Assembly (NCBI GenBank): GCA_021166725.1
Contig: JAJPES010000064.1
Coordinates: 17,202 to 81,201 of the forward strand
Length of the DNA stretch: 64,000 nucleotides
Direction of reading: 5' to 3'
Origin: Burkholderiaceae bacterium
Lineage (GTDB): Bacteria > Pseudomonadota > Gammaproteobacteria > Burkholderiales > Burkholderiaceae_E
Shown in pieces: positions 1 to 8,737 of this stretch (position 1 is its first letter; every line of letters begins with the position of its first letter). A model generated the notes under the pieces. That model had not been told where the DNA came from. It made no database searches and worked only from the letters and a program-made list of their open reading frames with translations. A program made the translations under genes and the position numbers.

Positions 1-159
1 AACGACTGCGTCGGCTGCGGGCTGTGTGGCGAGGTTGCGCACGCGGCCACGCTGTGCCCGTCGTTCTGGCGCGCCGAGATCATCTCGAACCCCAGCCGCT
101 GGGATCGCTTCGTCGCGCGCATGCGGCGGGCGATCATCGGTCCGCTGCAACCGGCCTGA
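1..159 (+). CDS. iorA: Indolepyruvate ferredoxin oxidoreductase alpha-type subunit, C-terminal end (partial)
   Basis: Only the last 52 codons are in the window, read in frame 1 and ending in TGA. They carry a CxxCGLC-type cysteine cluster (NDCVGCGLCGEV) followed by a further cysteine in LCPSF, which matches the C-terminal 4Fe-4S ferredoxin segment of IorA-type 2-oxoacid:ferredoxin oxidoreductases. The next gene starts 4 bases after the stop and encodes the matching gamma/beta-type subunit, which supports the assignment. Such enzymes oxidatively decarboxylate aryl-pyruvates to aryl-acetyl-CoA using ThDP and Fe-S clusters. Substrate specificity cannot be judged from this fragment. Confidence 0.8.
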   Translation, partial: NDCVGCGLCGEVAHAATLCPSFWRAEIISNPSRWDRFVARMRRAIIGPLQPA

Positions 160-163
160 AGCA

Positions 164-1756
164 ATGAACGAGAACCGCCCTCTCACGATCCTGATCGCCG
201 CGCTCGGCGGCGAAGGCGGCGGCGTGCTGAACGACTGGATCGTTGCCTGCGCACTCGACCAGGGCCTGCCCGTGCAGGCCACGTCGGTGCCCGGCGTTGC
301 GCAGCGCACCGGCTCCACCAGCTACTACGTCGAGATGATGCGCGCGCCGGCCCCCGACGGCGCACAACCGGTCTTCGCGCTCAGCCCGATGCCCGGCGGC
401 GTCGACGTCGTCGTTGCCAGTGAACTGCTCGAGGCGGCACGCACGATCGAGCGCGGCTTCGTGCATCCGAAGCGCACGACGCTGATCTCGTCGTCGAGCC
501 GCGTCTACACCACGCAGGAAAAAATGCAGATGGGCGACGGTCGCTTCGACGAGTCGCTCGCGCACGCCGCGGCGCGGCGCCTGTCGGCGAAGTACCTGAC
601 GCTCGACATGGCGGCGCTGGCCGCCGAGCACCGCACGGTGATCAGCGCCGTGATGTTCGGCGCCCTGGCGGGTTCCGGTGTGCTGCCGTGGTCGCGCGAG
701 GTCTGCGAACGGATCATCCGCGCCGGCGGCGTCGGCGTCGCAACGAGCCTGGCCGGTTTCGGTGCCGCCCATGATGCGGTCGCCACCGGCGCAGCGCACG
801 AGGCTTTCGCCGCGGCGCAGCCCGCCGGGCGGGCCGCGCCGGAGATGTGGGCGCCGCTGCTGGCGACGCTCCCCGCGGCAATGCGCGAGAACGCCGCGCA
901 CGGCGTCGTGCGCGTGCTCGACTACCAGGACGCGGCCTATGCGCGCCAGTACGTCGATCGCCTGCAGCGCCTGGTGGCCGCTGCCGGCGACGCGCAGGGC
1001 CAGCCGACGGTCGCGCAGGCGCTCGCCGAAGCGACTCGCTATCTCGCGCTGTGGATGAGCTACGAGGACGTCATTCGCGTTGCCGACCTGAAGTCGCGCC
1101 GCAGCCGCGTCGAACGCATCCGCAGCGAAGCGCGCGCGCGCGACGGCGAAATCGTGCGCATCGTCGAGTACTTCAAGCCCGGCGTCGACGAACTCGCGTC
1201 GGTGCTGCCCGGCGCGCTGGGCAAGCGGCTGCGCGACTGGGCCGTGAAGAACAACAAGCTCGACACGCTGAACCGCGGCATGCACCTGCCGAGCACGCAC
1301 CTCACCGGGTTCCTGATGCTGCGTACGCTCGCGAAGATGCGGCGGATGCGCCGCGGGTCGCTGCGCTTTCGCGAGGAGCAGGAAGCCATCGAGCGCTGGC
1401 TTGCCGCACTCGAGAAGATGCTGCCGCTGTCGCCGGTGTTCGCCGCCGCGCTCGCCGAAGTGCCGCACGTGCTCAAGGGCTATGGCGACACGCATCGCCG
1501 CGGGCGCGCGAGCTTCACGCGCATCTTCGACACGCTCGTGGTTCGCGCGCTGCAGTCGGCCACGCCGCCCGACGCGGACGCCGCGCAGGAGTTGCGCGGC
1601 GCAATCGCCGCGGCGCTGGCCGAGCCCGAAGGACGCGAACTCGAGAAGACTCTCGAGCAGGCGGGCATCGTACCGCTGCCTCCGGTGGCCAAGCCGATCG
1701 TGTGGATGAAGAAACCGCGAACGCCGCAAACGAAGGACGCAATGCTTACGCGTTGA
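164..1756 (+). CDS. iorB: Indolepyruvate oxidoreductase subunit beta-type protein with C-terminal DUF6537-like region
   Basis: 530 residues from an ATG 4 bases after the iorA stop. The N-terminal 200 residues have the POR gamma-domain glycine-rich start (LIAALGGEGGGVLNDW) and the conserved AQRTGSTSYY stretch seen in IorB-type subunits. The remaining 330 residues form the long helical extension found in many proteobacterial IorB proteins. It should pair with the upstream IorA to oxidise 2-oxo acids from aromatic amino acids or phenylacetate-type substrates. A longer reading frame begins further upstream, but it would overlap iorA, so the ATG is preferred. A strong terminator follows directly, so this is probably the last gene of its operon. 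Confidence 0.88.
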   Translation: MNENRPLTILIAALGGEGGGVLNDWIVACALDQGLPVQATSVPGVAQRTGSTSYYVEMMRAPAPDGAQPVFALSPMPGGVDVVVASELLEAARTIERGFVHPKRTTLISSSSRVYTTQEKMQMGDGRFDESLAHAAARRLSAKYLTLDMAALAAEHRTVISAVMFGALAGSGVLPWSREVCERIIRAGGVGVATSLAGFGAAHDAVATGAAHEAFAAAQPAGRAAPEMWAPLLATLPAAMRENAAHGVVRVLDYQDAAYARQYVDRLQRLVAAAGDAQGQPTVAQALAEATRYLALWMSYEDVIRVADLKSRRSRVERIRSEARARDGEIVRIVEYFKPGVDELASVLPGALGKRLRDWAVKNNKLDTLNRGMHLPSTHLTGFLMLRTLAKMRRMRRGSLRFREEQEAIERWLAALEKMLPLSPVFAAALAEVPHVLKGYGDTHRRGRASFTRIFDTLVVRALQSATPPDADAAQELRGAIAAALAEPEGRELEKTLEQAGIVPLPPVAKPIVWMKKPRTPQTKDAMLTR

Positions 1757-1771
1757 CGCCGAACGCTCGGT

Positions 1772-1809
1772 AAAAACCCCGATTCGATTTTCGAACCGGG
1801 GTTTTTTTT
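1772..1809 (+). terminator. Rho-independent terminator after iorB
   Basis: An AAAACCCCG arm is mirrored by CGGGGTTTT, with an additional ATTCGA/TTCGAA pairing inside and a run of eight T at 1802-1809. The stem is nearly perfect, with one G-U pair. It separates the ior genes from the ThDP-enzyme gene downstream. Because the left arm begins with A, it may also function on the minus strand. Confidence 0.9.
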
Positions 1810-1877
1810 CGCTCGGACAGGAACACGATGTGCTGCCCTTCGAGAGTTACCTCTCGAAGGATGCGGAGCTTCCGGTC

Positions 1878-3665
1878 ATGAGCGACAACGTCAGCGACTT
1901 CTTCGTACAGCGGCTCTACGACTGGGGCGTGCGTCGCATCTTCGGCTACCCCGGGGACGGCATCAACGGCGTGCTCGGGGCGCTGCAACGCGCCGAGGGC
2001 AAGATCGATTTCGTGCAGGCACGCCACGAGGAGATGGCGGCCTTCATGGCATCGGCGCATGCAAAGTTTACGGGCGAACTCGGCGTGTGCCTCGCAACGA
2101 GCGGACCAGGCGCCTCGCACCTGATCACCGGCCTGTACGACGCGATGCTCGATCACATGCCCGTGCTCGCCATCACCGGCCAGGCGCCGCGCACCGCGCG
2201 CGGCGGGCACTTCCAGCAGGAAATGAACCTGGTCCGGATGTTCTCCGACGTGGCCTCCTTCGTGCAGGAAGCCGAAACGTCCTCGCAAGTGCGCCTGCTG
2301 GTCGATCGCGGCATGCGCATCGCGAAGGCCGACAACGCTGTCGCCGTACTCGTTCTGCCGAAGGACCTGCAGGAGGAGGACTACGAAGCACCGACGCGCA
2401 CGCATGGGTCGTTGCCCACCGGCATCGGCTACGCGCGGCCCGTCGTGGTTCCCGCGCCGGCGGACCTGCAGCGAGCCGCGGAAGTACTGAACGCCGGCAG
2501 CAAGGTCGCGATCCTGCTCGGCGCCGGCGCACTGCAGGCGACCGACGAAGTGATCGCCGTCGCCGACAAGTTGCAGGCCGGCGCGGCGAAAGCGCTGCTC
2601 GGCAAGGCCGCTCTCCCCGACGAGCTGTCGTGGGTCACCGGCTCGATCGGGCTGCTCGGCACCAGGCCGAGCTACGAGCTGATGATGGAGTGCGACACCT
2701 TGCTGATGATCGGTTCGGGCTTTCCGTACTCCGAGTTCCTGCCGAAGGAAGGCAATGCGCGCGGCGTGCAGATCGACATCGATCCGTCGATGCTGAGCCT
2801 GCGTTTCCCGATGGAGGTCAACCTGCAGGGCGACGCGGCGGCGACGCTGCGCGCGCTGCTGCCGCTCGTCGAGCAGAAGACCGAAGGCTCCTGGCGCAAG
2901 GACATCGAACGAAACGTCGCCGACTGGTGGGAAACACTCGAAGAGCGCGCGCTGGCCGACGCGAATCCGGTCAACCCGCAGCGCATCGCGTGGGAGCTCT
3001 CACCACGACTGCCCGAGCGCGCGATCGTCACCTCGGATTCCGGTTCATGCGCGAACTGGTACGCGCGCGACCTGAAGATACGCCGCGGAATGATGTGCTC
3101 GCTCTCCGGCGGTCTCGCATCGATGGGCGCCGCCGTGCCCTATGCGATCGCCGCGAAATTCGCCCACCCCGACCGTCCGGTGATCACGCTCGTGGGCGAC
3201 GGCGCCATGCAGATGAACAACATGGCGGAGCTGATCACGGTTGCCAAGTACTGGAAGCGCTGGAGCAACCGCACGTGGATCTGCTGCGTGCTCAACAACG
3301 AGGACCTGAACCAGGTCACCTGGGAGCAGCGCGTGATGGAAGGCGACCCGAAATTCGTCGCCACGCAACGCATCCCCGACGTGCCCTATCACCGCTTCGC
3401 CGAACTGATCGGCCTGAAGGGCATCTTCGTCGACGACCCGCAGCGAATGGGCCCGGCCTGGGAAGAAGCCCTGTCGGCCGACCGGCCGGTGGTGCTCGAG
3501 GTGAAGACCGATCCCGAAGTGCCGCCCCTGCCCCCGCACATCTCGCTCGAACAGGCGAAGAACTTCATGTCGACGATGTTCCGGGGCGATCCCGACCAGG
3601 CCGGCATGTTGATGGGCACGGCGAAACAGGTGCTGTCGGCGATCGTGCCCGGCCACAAGGAGTGA
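1878..3665 (+). CDS. Thiamine-diphosphate-dependent enzyme (pyruvate oxidase/acetolactate synthase-like)
   Basis: 595 residues from the ATG at 1878, which has GGAG nine bases upstream; an in-frame GTG at 1830 would add 16 residues but is less well placed. Three-domain ThDP fold: N-terminal pyrimidine-binding domain with the activating glutamate in ARHEEMAAFMA, SGPGASHLITGL and a VLAITGQ strand; central domain around residues 185-320; C-terminal pyrophosphate domain with GDGAMQMNNMAEL and the distal N in VLNNEDLN that bind Mg-ThDP. It resembles PoxB-type pyruvate dehydrogenases and stress-related ThDP enzymes more than biosynthetic IlvB, and no IlvH partner is present. The next gene, an FAD/Fe-S dehydrogenase, starts 6 bases after the stop, suggesting co-transcription and a role in pyruvate/lactate metabolism. 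The exact reaction is uncertain. Confidence 0.82.
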   Translation: MSDNVSDFFVQRLYDWGVRRIFGYPGDGINGVLGALQRAEGKIDFVQARHEEMAAFMASAHAKFTGELGVCLATSGPGASHLITGLYDAMLDHMPVLAITGQAPRTARGGHFQQEMNLVRMFSDVASFVQEAETSSQVRLLVDRGMRIAKADNAVAVLVLPKDLQEEDYEAPTRTHGSLPTGIGYARPVVVPAPADLQRAAEVLNAGSKVAILLGAGALQATDEVIAVADKLQAGAAKALLGKAALPDELSWVTGSIGLLGTRPSYELMMECDTLLMIGSGFPYSEFLPKEGNARGVQIDIDPSMLSLRFPMEVNLQGDAAATLRALLPLVEQKTEGSWRKDIERNVADWWETLEERALADANPVNPQRIAWELSPRLPERAIVTSDSGSCANWYARDLKIRRGMMCSLSGGLASMGAAVPYAIAAKFAHPDRPVITLVGDGAMQMNNMAELITVAKYWKRWSNRTWICCVLNNEDLNQVTWEQRVMEGDPKFVATQRIPDVPYHRFAELIGLKGIFVDDPQRMGPAWEEALSADRPVVLEVKTDPEVPPLPPHISLEQAKNFMSTMFRGDPDQAGMLMGTAKQVLSAIVPGHKE

Positions 3666-3671
3666 GAAGCC

Positions 3672-6600
3672 GTGGCCGCCACCTTCGACCTGCACCCCGG
3701 CCGGGCGATCGGGCGCGCGCCCGACGGACGCATCGACCGCGACACCGCTCTAACGCCCGGTCTCGATCGCGGCCGGCTCGCCGACGAACTGCGCGCTGCG
3801 GTCGAAGGCGAAGTCCGCTTCGACCCCGGCAGCCGCGCGCTGTACGCCACCGACGCATCCAACTACCGGCAGGTTCCGATCGGCGTCGTCGTTCCGAAGA
3901 CACGCGACGACGTGATCCGCGCGGTGCAGGTTTGCCGCCGGCACGACGTTCCGTTGCTCTCGCGCGGAGGCGGGACGAGCCTTGCCGGCGAAACCTGCAA
4001 CGTCGCGGTGGTGCTCGACTTCTCGAAGCACCTCAATCGGGTGCTCGAGATCGACCCGCAGCGGCGCAGCGCGAGAGTCGAGCCGGGATGCATCCTCGAT
4101 GACCTGCGGCGGGCTGCCGGCGAGCACGGCCTGACCTTCGGACCCGACCCCGCCACGCACGATCACAACACGCTGGGCGGAATGATCGGCAACGATTCGG
4201 GCGGCATGCACACGCTGATGAACGGAATCACCGTGCACAACGTCCGCTCGCTCGAGATCCTCACCTACGACGGCCTGCAACTCACCGTCGGCCCGACCGG
4301 CGACGACGAATTGCACGCGATCCTCGACAGCGGCGGACCGCGCACCGCGATCTACCGTCGACTGGATGAATTGCGCCGTCGCTACGGCGACGAGATTCGC
4401 AGGAAATTCCCCGACATTCCGCGCCGCGTGTCCGGCTACGAGAACCTGAACTTCCTCTTTCCGGAGCACGGCTTCGATGTCGCGCGCGCGCTCGTCGGCA
4501 CCGAGGGCACCTGCGTGACGGTGCTCGAGGCGACGCTCGAACTCATCCACGATCCCCGTCATCGCGTGCTGGCGATCGTCGGCTTTCCCGACATCTGCCA
4601 CGCCGCCGACGCCGTACCCCGCGCGCTGGCCCACGGGCCGATCGCCCTCGAGGGCATGGACGATCTGCTGATCGACTTCATGAAGGAGAAGCACCTGCAC
4701 GCGGACGATCTCGACGCGTTGCCGCCGGGCAAGGGCTGGCTCGTCGCCGAATTCGGCGCCGACCGCGACGACGAAGCGGTGTCGAAGGCGCAGGCGCTGA
4801 TGCACGAGTTCGGCAACGACCCCGACGTGCATCCGAAGCTGATCCGCGACAAGGCGCAGCAGGCGCGCATCTGGGAGGTGCGCGACGCATCGCTGGGCGC
4901 CACCGCCTACCTGCCGAACCATCCCGATACCTGGCCCGGCTGGGAAGACAGCGCCGTGCACCGCGACAACCTCGGCGCGTACCTGCGCGACCTGAAGGCG
5001 CTTTTCCACCGCTACGGCTACGACCCGTCGGTCTACGGCCACTTCGGCGACGGACTCGTGCACTGCCGCGTCGCCTTCGACGTGCGCGACGAGCCGGGCA
5101 TCGAGAAGTGGCGCGAGTTCCTCGATAAGGCCGCAGACCTCGTCGTGCGCTACAACGGCTCGCTGTCGGGCGAGCACGGCGACGGCCAGGCGCGCGGCGC
5201 GCTGCTCGAAAAGATGTACGGTCCGCAGGTCGTCGAGGCCTTCCGCGAGTTCAAGGCGATCTGGGATCCGCGCGGCCGTATGAACCCGGGCAAGGTGGTC
5301 GATCCGTTCCCGATCACGTCGAACCTGCGCGTCGGCCCCTCGTGGCGTGCGCCGGCGCTGAAGACGCATTTCCGCTACCCCGCCGATCACGGCAGCTTCG
5401 AGCACGCGGCGCTGCGCTGCGTCGGCGTCGGCGAGTGCCGACGCACCGACAGCGAGAACGGCCAGGTGATGTGCCCCAGCTTCATGGTGACGCGCGAGGA
5501 GAAGTATTCGACGCGCGGGCGCGCCCGGCTGCTGTTCGAGATGCTGCGCGGTGACCCGCTCACCGGCGGCTGGAAGAGCGATGCGGTCGAGGACGCGCTC
5601 GGCCTGTGCCTGGCATGCAAGGGATGCCGGCACGATTGCCCGGTCAACGTCGACATGGCGACCTACAAGGCCGAGTTCCGCTCGCACTACTACGGGGGAC
5701 GAATGCGTCCGCGCGCAGCCTTGTCGATGGGGCTGATCCACTGGTGGTCGCGCCTCGCCTCGCACATGCCCGGTCTCGCGAACTTCGCGACGCAGGCGCC
5801 CGGCGTATCGGCGCTCGTGAAGGCCGCGGGCGGCATTGCGCAGCAACGGAACATGCCTGCCTTTGCCACGCGCACCTTCACACAGTGGTTCAGGGCACGC
5901 GGGCCGGTCAACGTCGACGCACCGCGCGTGCTGCTCTGGCCCGATACCTTCAACGAGCACTTTCGGCCGCAGACGGCGATCGCCGCCACGCGCGTGCTCG
6001 AATCGGCCGGCTTTCACGTGACGATTCCCGATCGCGTGCTGTGCTGCGGGCGCCCGCTCTACGACTGGGGAATGCTCGATACCGCCCGCCGGCTCTGGGA
6101 GCGAACGCTGGCGACGCTGCGCGAGCCGATCGAAGCGCACGTGCCGCTGATCGGTCTCGAGCCTGCGTGCACGGCAGCCTTCCGCGACGAGTTGCTGAAC
6201 TTCTTTCCCGACGATCCGCTCGCGCAGAAACTGAGCCGGCAAAGCACCGATTTCGGCGCTTTCGTCGATGCGCATCCGGATCGCTTCGACCTTCCCAGGC
6301 TCGATCGCAAGGCGCTGGTGCAGATCCACTGCCATCACCATGCGGTGCTCGACCCCGAGGCGGAAAAGCGCGTGCTCGCGCGCATGGGTGTCGAGCACGA
6401 GGTCGTGCCCTCGGGTTGTTGCGGGATGGCCGGCGCCTTCGGATTCGACGCGCGCACCTACGACGTCGGCTTGCGCGCGGGCGAGCGCGTGCTGCTGCCT
6501 GCGGTACGCAAGGCGCCAGGGGACACGCTCGTGCTTGCCGACGGATTCAGCTGCCGCGAGCAGATCGAGCAGGGAACCGGACGCGAGAGCCTGCACATCG

Positions 6601-6815
6601 CGGAAGTCGTCGCGATGGCGCTGGGGCTGGACGATGCACGAGGCGCGGGAGACCGACAGGATCCAGTCGAGGTCAGGCCAGCCCTTTCCGATGCCTGGCT
6701 CCTGCTGCTCGTCGGCGCGGCTTTCGGGACGGCGTTCGCGCTCGGCGCCCGTCGGGCGACTCAGAACCGGATGAGCCGCAGTCCGGTCGCCGGATCCTCG
6801 CGGCGCCTGAGATGA
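3672..6815 (+). CDS. FAD-linked oxidase / 4Fe-4S dehydrogenase fusion (D-lactate or D-2-hydroxyglutarate dehydrogenase type) with C-terminal hydrophobic tail
   Basis: 1047 residues from a GTG preceded by AAGGAG. Order: FAD_binding_4 domain (about 45-270; PLLSRGGGTSLAGET and NDSGGMHTL), FAD-oxidase C-terminal domain (to about 540; GHFGDGLVHCRV and SGEHGDGQARG), Fe-S region with CLACKGCRHDCPVNVD, and two cysteine-rich CCG domains (CCGRPLYDWG, SGCCGMAGAFGF). This is the GlcD-GlpC-like fusion typical of YdiJ-type enzymes, which oxidise D-2-hydroxy acids and pass electrons to the respiratory chain. The last 70 residues are unusual: after the normal family end comes a hydrophobic stretch (WLLLLVGAAFGTAFALG) that could be a membrane anchor. 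Its 3' end overlaps the convergent PCC-domain gene by 55 bases. Confidence 0.88.
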   Translation: MAATFDLHPGRAIGRAPDGRIDRDTALTPGLDRGRLADELRAAVEGEVRFDPGSRALYATDASNYRQVPIGVVVPKTRDDVIRAVQVCRRHDVPLLSRGGGTSLAGETCNVAVVLDFSKHLNRVLEIDPQRRSARVEPGCILDDLRRAAGEHGLTFGPDPATHDHNTLGGMIGNDSGGMHTLMNGITVHNVRSLEILTYDGLQLTVGPTGDDELHAILDSGGPRTAIYRRLDELRRRYGDEIRRKFPDIPRRVSGYENLNFLFPEHGFDVARALVGTEGTCVTVLEATLELIHDPRHRVLAIVGFPDICHAADAVPRALAHGPIALEGMDDLLIDFMKEKHLHADDLDALPPGKGWLVAEFGADRDDEAVSKAQALMHEFGNDPDVHPKLIRDKAQQARIWEVRDASLGATAYLPNHPDTWPGWEDSAVHRDNLGAYLRDLKALFHRYGYDPSVYGHFGDGLVHCRVAFDVRDEPGIEKWREFLDKAADLVVRYNGSLSGEHGDGQARGALLEKMYGPQVVEAFREFKAIWDPRGRMNPGKVVDPFPITSNLRVGPSWRAPALKTHFRYPADHGSFEHAALRCVGVGECRRTDSENGQVMCPSFMVTREEKYSTRGRARLLFEMLRGDPLTGGWKSDAVEDALGLCLACKGCRHDCPVNVDMATYKAEFRSHYYGGRMRPRAALSMGLIHWWSRLASHMPGLANFATQAPGVSALVKAAGGIAQQRNMPAFATRTFTQWFRARGPVNVDAPRVLLWPDTFNEHFRPQTAIAATRVLESAGFHVTIPDRVLCCGRPLYDWGMLDTARRLWERTLATLREPIEAHVPLIGLEPACTAAFRDELLNFFPDDPLAQKLSRQSTDFGAFVDAHPDRFDLPRLDRKALVQIHCHHHAVLDPEAEKRVLARMGVEHEVVPSGCCGMAGAFGFDARTYDVGLRAGERVLLPAVRKAPGDTLVLADGFSCREQIEQGTGRESLHIAEVVAMALGLDDARGAGDRQDPVEVRPALSDAWLLLLVGAAFGTAFALGARRATQNRMSRSPVAGSSRRLR

Positions 6816-7198
6816 GCCGGCGACTCGGTGACCACCACTTCGAGCGTCGGACGCACATGCCCCTTCGCCAGATGCCCCGCGAGCGCGCTGCCGTCGCGTC
6901 GTCCCAGCACGAGGTGGACATGCAGCGCCGGTTCGCCGTGCGCGTCCACGCCGATGTCGCCCACCAGCGAAGCGACCTCGACCTGTTCGTTCACCGGGAT
7001 GTCGACGTAGTCCTTGCGGTCCCAGTCGAAATAGCGAAGCACCGCATCGCTGAACGCGCCGATCGCGGTGATGCCCGCCGCGGAAAGCTTCTCCTGGCGC
7101 GCCAACGTCTTCAGCGACGACATCGCCTCGTCGCCCGTTTCGAGAACGGCGACGAAGACGCGCTGTCCGTCGGATTCGTGCACCTGCCTGCTCATCAT
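6761..7198 (-). CDS. PCC (DUF296) domain protein
   Basis: 145 residues from tandem ATG codons (7198 or 7195), with GGAG eight bases upstream of the first. The whole protein is one PCC/DUF296 domain: ITAIGAFSDAVLRYFDW in the core, LHVHLVLGRRDGSALAGHL carrying the HxH...H residues that bind metal in structurally characterised relatives, and a closing EVVVTES strand. Stand-alone bacterial PCC proteins form trimers; some are fused to AT-hook DNA-binding segments, which are absent here. The role is unknown; a nucleic-acid-associated or small-ligand role is commonly suggested. It is transcribed against the preceding dehydrogenase gene, with overlapping 3' ends. Confidence 0.85.
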   Translation of the reverse strand: MMSRQVHESDGQRVFVAVLETGDEAMSSLKTLARQEKLSAAGITAIGAFSDAVLRYFDWDRKDYVDIPVNEQVEVASLVGDIGVDAHGEPALHVHLVLGRRDGSALAGHLAKGHVRPTLEVVVTESPAHLRRREDPATGLRLIRF

Positions 7199-7269
7199 TT
7201 CGCAATCTCCGTTGATGGTTTGCGCGAACGCCTGTGCAGCCCTGAAGCGTCCGATCGCAGCGGGGAAAC

Positions 7270-8697
7270 ATGGTGAACCCCGCGCGCAGACCGCTGCCCG
7301 CGACGGGGCGCTCGTCGGCGCCGAACAGTCGCCGCGGCCCGAACCTGGCCCTGGGTCTGCTCGGCGCCGCCCTCGGCGCCGCTGCCACCGCCTGGCTCGC
7401 AGAGCGTCGTTCCGGCGCACGGCAAGCCGCGTTCCACCCCGGGCGCCGGGCGGGACTCGAACGCCTGCGCCTGCCGAGCAGTCCGGCGCTGCTCGACGGC
7501 ACGCCCAGGCGCCGACTCCGCACGAGCGGCAATCTCGCGCGCGCGCAGACCATCGCCGATCTACGCGCGATGGCGCACGCTCGCCTGCCCAGTTTCGCGC
7601 TCGAATACCTCGAGGGCGGCAGCGAAGAAGAAGCCGCCCTCGCGCGCAACCTGGACGCGTTCGCGCAGTGGCATTTCGCGCCGCCCGTGCTGGTCGACGT
7701 CTCGCAGCGCGACGTTTCGAGCGAGCTGTTCGACGCACCGATGTCGATGCCGATCGTGATCGCACCGACCGGACTGAACGCGCTGTTCTGGCCTCACGCC
7801 GACACCGCACTCGCGCAGGCCGCCGCCGACGCCGGCATCCCATGCGCGCAGAGCACGATGTCGAACGACCGCATGGAAGACGTCGGTCGGACTCCCGGGC
7901 TGCGCCATTGGTGGCAACTCTACGTATTCGGCCCGCCGTCGGTATCCGAAGCGCTGATCGCACGAGCAGACGCGGCCGGATGCGAGGCGCTGATCGTCAC
8001 CACGGGCGCGCAGATCTACGGCAACCGCGAATGGGACCGGCGCAATCGCGTGCCGAGCGGCAACCTGGACTGGAGTTCCGAGGTCGATGCTCTGCTGCAC
8101 CCGCGCTGGCTCGCTTCGACGATTCTCGAACACGGGATGCCGCGCTTCGAGAATGTCCTCGACTACGTGCCCACGGACAAGCGCAGTTTCTTCGACAGCG
8201 CGTTCTGGATTCGCTCGCAGATGGACCAGGCGCTTTCCTGGCGGACGATCGCCCGGATCCGCGAAGCGTGGCCGCACAAGCTGCTCGTCAAGGGACTGCT
8301 TGGCCCGGGGGATGCGGTGCGCGCGGTCGCTGCCGGCGTGGACGCCCTCATCCTCTCCAACCACGGCGGTCGGCAACTCGACTGGTCGGCTTCGGCACTC
8401 GACCTGCTGCCGGCGACCCGGCAGGCGGTGGGCAATGCCTTTCCGCTGCTGGTCGACGGCGGCGTGCGTCGCGGAACCGACATCGTGAAGGCGCTTGCGC
8501 TCGGCGCCGACGCAGTGCTGATCGGGCGTGCTGCGCTGTACGGCGTAGCCGCCGGTGGCCGCGACGGGGTCGGGCGAGCGCTCGACATCCTGCGCGACGA
8601 GCTGCAGCGCGACCTGGGCCTGCTCGGTGCCCGGTCGATCGCCGAACTCGGCCCGCATCTGCTGCGGCCCGCCAACCGCGATGCGGGCGAAGCCTGA
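7270..8697 (+). CDS. FMN-dependent alpha-hydroxy acid dehydrogenase (L-lactate dehydrogenase-like) with N-terminal membrane segment
   Basis: 475 residues from ATG. After an atypical 60-90 residue N-terminal extension holding a hydrophobic alanine/glycine-rich segment (LALGLLGAALGAAATAWL), the FMN_dh TIM barrel begins near residue 95. The family signature SNHGGRQLDWS contains the catalytic histidine and arginine, and LVDGGVRRGTDIVKALALGA is the FMN phosphate-binding region. It would oxidise an L-2-hydroxy acid such as lactate or mandelate to the 2-oxo acid and feed electrons to quinone. With the ThDP enzyme and the FAD/Fe-S D-hydroxy-acid dehydrogenase upstream, it makes a plausible lactate/pyruvate respiratory module. 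Substrate is not certain. Confidence 0.88.
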   Translation: MVNPARRPLPATGRSSAPNSRRGPNLALGLLGAALGAAATAWLAERRSGARQAAFHPGRRAGLERLRLPSSPALLDGTPRRRLRTSGNLARAQTIADLRAMAHARLPSFALEYLEGGSEEEAALARNLDAFAQWHFAPPVLVDVSQRDVSSELFDAPMSMPIVIAPTGLNALFWPHADTALAQAAADAGIPCAQSTMSNDRMEDVGRTPGLRHWWQLYVFGPPSVSEALIARADAAGCEALIVTTGAQIYGNREWDRRNRVPSGNLDWSSEVDALLHPRWLASTILEHGMPRFENVLDYVPTDKRSFFDSAFWIRSQMDQALSWRTIARIREAWPHKLLVKGLLGPGDAVRAVAAGVDALILSNHGGRQLDWSASALDLLPATRQAVGNAFPLLVDGGVRRGTDIVKALALGADAVLIGRAALYGVAAGGRDGVGRALDILRDELQRDLGLLGARSIAELGPHLLRPANRDAGEA

Positions 8698-8737
8698 ACG
8701 CCGGAACCATGCAGCAACAGGAAAAGGAGAATCACGA

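Noticed and set aside
3750..7649. 1299-codon open frame on the minus strand
   Set aside because: Antisense to three well-supported plus-strand genes, low-complexity Arg/Ala-rich product, a frequent artefact of high third-position GC. Only the PCC gene inside the region, in a different frame, is real.
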